A DNA stretch of 10,344 bases from Methanomicrobiales archaeon. Its GTDB lineage: Archaea; Halobacteriota; Methanomicrobia; Methanomicrobiales; Methanoculleaceae. The notes below the pieces were generated by a model. The model had not been told where the DNA came from. It ran no database searches and saw nothing but the letters and a program-made list of their open reading frames with translations. This document shows positions 6,190-10,344 of the stretch, one piece after another. Made by a program: the position numbers and the translations under genes. The DNA is taken from positions 1 through 10,344 of the forward strand of contig JAAYND010000282.1 of assembly GCA_012521035.1 (NCBI GenBank). Direction: 5' to 3'. Positions within the stretch are counted from its first letter, which is position 1. Every line of letters starts with the position of its first letter.

Positions 6190-7027
6190 CATAAGGAGCT
6201 GGGTTGACCACTGGACCAGATCGGTGAACCATGCCAACCGGGTCACAGACGACTGGCAGGCGGCTGTATGGGACAGGAGATCGGACCGTTACGCAAAAGA
6301 TATCCCCGATGATGTAAGGAGGCAGAGGACCGATCAGGTCATCGGACTCCTCAGGGAAGCCGGCTTCTCACCGGAGGAGGCACGGATCCTCGATATCGGG
6401 TGCGGTCCGGGCACCCTCTCCCTCCCCCTTGCCCGGGCCGGAGCGGACATCACGGCTCTCGATATATCGACAGGGATGCTCGACCGGCTCCGGGAGACGG
6501 CAGAGCGCGAGGGTCTTGCCATCGACCCGATCAGGTGTTCGTGGTGGTCGGCCGATATAGACGAACTCGGGTTCCGGGAGAAGTTCGACCTCGTTATAGC
6601 ATCCATGACACCCGGTATAAGGGATGTCGAGACCTTCGACCGGATGATGGCGTGCTCACGAGAGTTCTGCTACTACAGCGGTTTTGTACAGTGGGGTGTG
6701 GACAAAGCACACCGTGAGATCTACAGAAATATCCTCAACGAAGAGAACGGCAGCCACGGCCCCGGCATGCTCTATCCGTTCACGTACCTCTACATCAGGG
6801 GGTACCAGCCGCTTCTCCGGTTCAATCACTCCATCAGGGAGATGGAGCAGGACTGGGCTGATGCGGCGGAGAGGACGATCGACTTTCTGGGGGGCCGGCG
6901 GGATCTCAGTGACGAAGAGAAGCGGAAGATCAGGGATTACTACAGAGATAACTCAGAGAACGGAAAGTATCGCTCTACATCAGATATGTATACCGGCATG
7001 ATGGTCTGGACGGTCATGGAGAGATGA
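6173..7027 (+). CDS. Class I SAM-dependent methyltransferase embedded in an Opp/Nik-type ABC operon
   Basis: A 284-residue cytosolic enzyme. SAM motif I is ILDIGCGPG (72-80), the strand-2 acid is D97 in ITALDIS, and FDLVIASMTPGI (138-149) marks the motif IV region. Before the core lies a Trp-rich stretch with WDRRSDRY (33-40); a WW pair (124-125) and an aromatic-rich C-terminal half follow. The start is TTG, with GGAGAGG upstream and a 17-base overlap into the binding-protein gene; the early residues look coding (repeated Trp), which favours this start over GTG 6224. Its stop overlaps the permease start by ATGA. It shares layout with the methyltransferase at 424-1242: a WDxR element, motif I, an ASxxxG segment and a C-terminal helix of similar spacing. 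The substrate is unknown; methylation of the imported ligand or a metallophore is an inference. Confidence 0.88.
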   Translation: MQHEDNIRSWVDHWTRSVNHANRVTDDWQAAVWDRRSDRYAKDIPDDVRRQRTDQVIGLLREAGFSPEEARILDIGCGPGTLSLPLARAGADITALDISTGMLDRLRETAEREGLAIDPIRCSWWSADIDELGFREKFDLVIASMTPGIRDVETFDRMMACSREFCYYSGFVQWGVDKAHREIYRNILNEENGSHGPGMLYPFTYLYIRGYQPLLRFNHSIREMEQDWADAAERTIDFLGGRRDLSDEEKRKIRDYYRDNSENGKYRSTSDMYTGMMVWTVMER

Positions 7028-8013
7028 GAGACAACCGGGCGATCATCACCAGGTTCCTGCTGACGTTGATGATACTCCTCACCATAAACTTCTTCCTGCC
7101 CCGGATGATGCCCGGAGACCCGTTCTCACTGGAGTCTTCGGATGTAGAGGGAGAGGATGTGGTGGTCATGACGGAGGCACAGCGCGCGTATTACATGGAG
7201 TACTACGGGCTGGATCGGCCTCTGCACGAGCAGTTCATCATTTACTTAAAGAACCTGGCGATGGGCGACCTCGGGAAGAGTATCAGCAACAAGATGCCGG
7301 TGAGCGGCGTGATCCTGATCCACCTGCCGTGGACCATCCTGATCGTCTTTGCCGCGACCATCATAAGCACGATCGCCGGTGTGCTGCTCGGGACATTCTC
7401 CGCCTGGAACCGGAAGAGGGGGATTGACAGGTTCATGATGGCCGGGCTGATCGCGTTTGCGGAGATCCCGTCTTTCCTCCTCGGTATCATCCTGCTCCTG
7501 ATATTCGTCGTCCAGTTGAGGCTCTTTCCTATAGCAGGAGCGATCACGCCGTTCGCAAACTACACCGGCGTCCTGGACTGGATGGGTGATATCGCCCATC
7601 ATGCGTTCCTCCCCGTCCTCACCCTCTCCCTCTCGCAGCTCACCGGCGTCTATCTCCTCACGAGAAACACCCTGATCACGGTGACCACGAAGGACTACAT
7701 CCGCACAGCGCGTGCAAAGGGGCTCGGGGAGCGGGTCGTCTGGACACGGCACGCCCTCAGGAATGCGCTACTCCCGGTGGTGACCCGGACGGGCTTTATG
7801 ATCGGCGCCCTCATGGGGGGTTCTGTGCTTGTCGAGACGGTCTTCAGCTATCCCGGTCTTGGAATGACCCTTCGGTCCGCCGTGATCGCGAGAGACTACC
7901 CGCTGATCCAGGGAATTCTCCTCGTTATAGCGGTATCGATCCTGGTCTGCAACCTCACTGTCGATCTGATCTACCGGCGACTCGACCCGAGGGTGGTTGC
8001 TCAGGGAGGATGA
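7024..8013 (+). CDS. Opp/Dpp/Nik-type ABC importer permease (NikB/DppB-like)
   Basis: A 329-residue inner-membrane permease of the binding-protein-dependent transport family. An N-terminal membrane helix (about 8-28) ends in the PGDPF motif typical of DppB/NikB. An extracytoplasmic loop with YYGLDRPLHEQF (60-71) follows, then MGDLGKSI and the five-helix core from about 103. The cytoplasmic EAA coupling loop, YIRTARAKGLGERVV (225-239), contacts the ATPase; ETVFSYPGLG (271-280) is also a family mark. ATG 7024 overlaps the methyltransferase stop. The purine-rich stretch directly abuts the ATG, so coupled translation is likely. It forms a heterodimer with the next gene's product. The nickel versus peptide specificity is not readable. 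Confidence 0.94.
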   Translation: MRDNRAIITRFLLTLMILLTINFFLPRMMPGDPFSLESSDVEGEDVVVMTEAQRAYYMEYYGLDRPLHEQFIIYLKNLAMGDLGKSISNKMPVSGVILIHLPWTILIVFAATIISTIAGVLLGTFSAWNRKRGIDRFMMAGLIAFAEIPSFLLGIILLLIFVVQLRLFPIAGAITPFANYTGVLDWMGDIAHHAFLPVLTLSLSQLTGVYLLTRNTLITVTTKDYIRTARAKGLGERVVWTRHALRNALLPVVTRTGFMIGALMGGSVLVETVFSYPGLGMTLRSAVIARDYPLIQGILLVIAVSILVCNLTVDLIYRRLDPRVVAQGG

Positions 8014-8016
8014 AGT

Positions 8017-8937
8017 ATGTTTGTCGATGACGAGACCCGACCGGCATTCTCCTGGGTGCCGCCTGATATCCAGGTGATCTTTGACCGTATCAGAAGCGGC
8101 CTCTCAAAGTTCAGCATCGAAGGAAAGATCGGTCTCTTCGGGCTCAGCCTCTTCATCCTGATGGCGCTCTTCGCCCCGGTGATCGCGGGGCACCCGCCCG
8201 ATGCGATCACCGGCGACTCATTAGAGAGCCCCGGGGCCGGGCATATCCTCGGTACCGATGAACTCGGTATGGATATCTGGGCCCAGATCTGCTATGGGGC
8301 GAGGATGAGCCTCCTCATAGGTCTTGCCGTGGCCACTGTTTCCGGGTTTGGCGGCGGGGCTATCGGTATACTTGCAGCCTACAGGGGCGGTCTTGCCGAC
8401 CAGGTGCTCCTGCGGGTGATCGATGTCACCATGGCTCTGCCAAGCCTGCCGCTCCTCATCGTCATATCTGCATTCATGGGACCGAGCGTGATAAACGTCA
8501 TCGCCATCCTCATACTCTTCAGCTGGGCGCGGCCGGCACGCATAGCGCGGGCACAGACGCTCTCCGTAAAGACCCACGCATACATCATCGCCGCACGCAA
8601 TTACGGAGCAGGTTCCTGGTACCTGCTCCGGAGGCACATATTCCCCGAGGTGCTCCCGATACTGCTCGTCCTTGTCATCGGTATAACCTCGCACGCGATC
8701 GTTGCAGAGGCGGGGCTTGCGTTCCTGGGTCTCGGTGACCCCACGTCCAAGAGCTGGGGGATGATGCTCAACTACGCGACCAGTTTCCGGTCGATATACT
8801 TCACGCCTTACTGGAAGTGGTGGCTCATCCCACCGCTTGTTGCGCTCATCGCCCTGCTCCTCTGCCTCGCGTTCATAAGCCGGGATCTTGAGCGGGTGCT
8901 TGACCCGAAGTTACGGGCACGGAGGAACACAGAATGA
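8017..8937 (+). CDS. Opp/Dpp/Nik-type ABC importer permease (NikC/DppC-like)
   Basis: A 306-residue inner-membrane permease, partner of the preceding one. After a cytoplasmic N-terminus (1-37) comes a first membrane helix (38-57) and the family motif LGTDELGMDIWAQICYGAR (78-96). The transport core includes the coupling EAA loop YIIAARNYGAGSWYLLRRHI (189-208), then AEAGLAFLGLGDP (230-242) and SWGMML (246-251), which are usual in DppC/NikC. It begins three bases after the upstream stop, with GGAGG seven bases before ATG 8017, and overlaps the ATPase start by ATGA. The length is normal. Confidence 0.95.
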   Translation: MFVDDETRPAFSWVPPDIQVIFDRIRSGLSKFSIEGKIGLFGLSLFILMALFAPVIAGHPPDAITGDSLESPGAGHILGTDELGMDIWAQICYGARMSLLIGLAVATVSGFGGGAIGILAAYRGGLADQVLLRVIDVTMALPSLPLLIVISAFMGPSVINVIAILILFSWARPARIARAQTLSVKTHAYIIAARNYGAGSWYLLRRHIFPEVLPILLVLVIGITSHAIVAEAGLAFLGLGDPTSKSWGMMLNYATSFRSIYFTPYWKWWLIPPLVALIALLLCLAFISRDLERVLDPKLRARRNTE

Positions 8938-10344
8938 CCATACTCAAAGTAGATGACCTGAGATGCCACTACTCGATCGACGGCAGTACCGTAAAGGCCG
9001 TCGACGGCGTCTCGTTTAGTCTGGAGGAAGGCGAGATCATCGGGCTCATCGGCGAGTCCGGGAGCGGGAAGACAACGATCGCACACTCAATCATGGGGTT
9101 GTTGCCGGAGAACGCGAAGCGCTCTGGAGGGGTATCGTATCGCGGGACCGATCTCACGGCGCTCCCGGAGCACGAGATGGATGCATTTCGGTGGACGGAT
9201 ATCGCCATAGTCTTTCAGAACAGCCTTGAAGTCTTAAACCCGGTGATGAAGGTCGGGGTGCAGGTCTGTGAACCCATGATCCGGCGCCGGGGTATGGGGG
9301 CCGGGGAGGCTGAAGTGCGATGCGAAGAACTCTTCCAGATGGTGGGCCTTGACCCGGCCTGGATGGAGACCTATCCTCACCAGCTCTCAGGGGGCATGCG
9401 ACAACGGGTTTTACTCGCAATGGCGCTCTCCTGCGATCCTGAGGTGCTGATCCTTGATGAGGTCACCTCCGCTCTCGATGCGTTCACGCGAAAGGAGATC
9501 CGGGATCTGCTCCTTGACCTGCAGAGATCCAGAGGCTACAGCATGGTCCTTATATCGCACGACATCTCGTTTGTCTCCTCTATGGCCTCACGGGTGATGG
9601 TGCTCTACGCCGGCAGGGCCATGGAGGTGGGGCCGACACGCGACGTCATCACCGCCCCCCGACATCCCTATACGCGGGGGCTTGCCAACTCGACGCCCGA
9701 CATCTTCATCTACAAGGATATGTGGGGGATACCGGGGGATGCCTCCGGCGGGAACAGCGATGCCGGCTGCCTCTTTCGGGCGCGGTGTACCCAGGCAATC
9801 GATGCCTGCCGGCACTCTCCCCCGGGGTTTGTGAGTTGCGGGAACGGATGGAAAGTTGCGTGCCACCGGGGGGGTATCGCGGGCCTCATGGAGGCGAAGG
9901 ACATCTCGTTCAGCTACGCCCTGCCGGATAAGAGATCCCTTGTAGCTGTCGATGGCGTCGACCTGGAGGTCCGGGAGGGGGAGGTTCTCGCCCTCGTCGG
10001 CCAGACGGGCTCGGGGAAGTCCACTCTTGCGCATATCCTCGCCGGCGTCCTCCGCCCGGACCATGGGGAGGTCCATTTCATGGACAGCAAGGTTCACGGC
10101 GGGAAGGCCGGTCACCGGTTCGGGGGTATCCAGATCGTCTTTCAGGATCCCTTCAGTTCAACCAGCAACCGATTTACGGTGCTCGATGCGATCCAGGAAC
10201 CTCTCGATATCAACGATATCGGGAGCCGTAGTGAGCGGCTGGAGATGGTGAGGGAGGCTCTGGATCTGGTCCGGCTTCCGTCTACCGATCTCTTCCTCAC
10301 GAAGTACTGCGGTGAGCTCTCCGGGGGCCAGAGGCAGAGGGTCG
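8934..10344 (+). CDS. Fused double ATP-binding protein of an Opp/Dpp/Nik-type importer (NikD-NikE-like fusion, 3' truncated)
   Basis: One frame runs from ATG 8934 (ATGA overlap; GGAGG eight bases upstream) to the window end without a stop: 470 codons seen. Domain 1 has Walker A GESGSGKTT (40-48), Q95, signature LSGGMRQRV (151-159), Walker B VLILDEVTSALD (171-182) and H209. It ends in the oligopeptide-type C-terminal region (HPYTRGL 244-250, then Cys 279, 285, 292, 302, 310). Domain 2 begins at about 319 and has Walker A GQTGSGKST (356-364), Q404 and signature LSGGQRQRV (462-470), where the window cuts. Most Opp/Nik systems encode these ATPases as two genes; fused pairs are known (YejF, GsiA). 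In Walker B of domain 1 the usual Pro of DEPTSALD is Val. An internal ATG at 9888 could start domain 2 separately, but nothing interrupts the frame. It energises the permeases at 7024-8937. Confidence 0.92.
   Translation, partial: MTILKVDDLRCHYSIDGSTVKAVDGVSFSLEEGEIIGLIGESGSGKTTIAHSIMGLLPENAKRSGGVSYRGTDLTALPEHEMDAFRWTDIAIVFQNSLEVLNPVMKVGVQVCEPMIRRRGMGAGEAEVRCEELFQMVGLDPAWMETYPHQLSGGMRQRVLLAMALSCDPEVLILDEVTSALDAFTRKEIRDLLLDLQRSRGYSMVLISHDISFVSSMASRVMVLYAGRAMEVGPTRDVITAPRHPYTRGLANSTPDIFIYKDMWGIPGDASGGNSDAGCLFRARCTQAIDACRHSPPGFVSCGNGWKVACHRGGIAGLMEAKDISFSYALPDKRSLVAVDGVDLEVREGEVLALVGQTGSGKSTLAHILAGVLRPDHGEVHFMDSKVHGGKAGHRFGGIQIVFQDPFSSTSNRFTVLDAIQEPLDINDIGSRSERLEMVREALDLVRLPSTDLFLTKYCGELSGGQRQRV

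Noticed and set aside
9588..10115. 175-codon antisense open frame across the fused ATPase
   Set aside because: Lies opposite conserved ABC motifs and its translation shows no domain.
1..10344. tRNA, rRNA, CRISPR array, insertion sequence or toxin-antitoxin system
   Set aside because: No cloverleaf, conserved RNA motif, regularly spaced repeats, transposase or toxin-like gene was seen on either strand.

Overview
The window most likely comes from a methanogenic archaeon, probably of the Methanomicrobiales (Methanoculleus-like). This is an inference. It rests on an FmdE-family protein, a TATA/BRE-type promoter with a nearly leaderless start, GC-rich coding sequence broken by one AT-rich intergenic region, and chains of ATGA-overlapping genes. 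No rRNA, tRNA, mobile element or CRISPR array is visible. All well-supported genes lie on the + strand, and both ends of the window cut through genes.

Left block (2-3160): the end of a FecCD/BtuCD-type (iron-chelate, haem or cobalamin class) ABC importer operon. The order is the C-terminal part of a TroA/BtuF-like substrate-binding protein, a class I SAM-dependent methyltransferase, a FecCD permease and a BtuD/FepC-type ATPase. All three junctions are 4-base ATGA overlaps, so the methyltransferase is translationally embedded in the transporter.

Middle (3161-3860): about 700 bases without a convincing gene. It holds three hairpins, a reverse-strand open frame that may be the tail of a decayed or unusual gene, and an AT-rich promoter next to the following start codon.

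Right block (3861 to beyond 10344): a second operon. The order is a stand-alone FmdE-family protein with a C-terminal zinc finger, a family 5 (Opp/Dpp/Nik) lipoprotein substrate-binding protein, a second class I methyltransferase, two permeases (NikB/DppB-like and NikC/DppC-like), and one continuous reading frame carrying both ATPase domains (a NikD-NikE or DppD-DppF type fusion). The last frame has no stop in the window and is cut off right after the second ABC signature motif.

The main point is the repeated design. Two structurally unrelated importers lie side by side, and each has a methyltransferase of apparently the same subfamily between its binding protein and its permease. The second also carries an FmdE protein far from any formylmethanofuran dehydrogenase genes in view. 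A reasonable hypothesis is a metal, metal-chelate or cofactor acquisition locus in which a small molecule is methylated as part of transport or use. The substrate cannot be read from the sequence.
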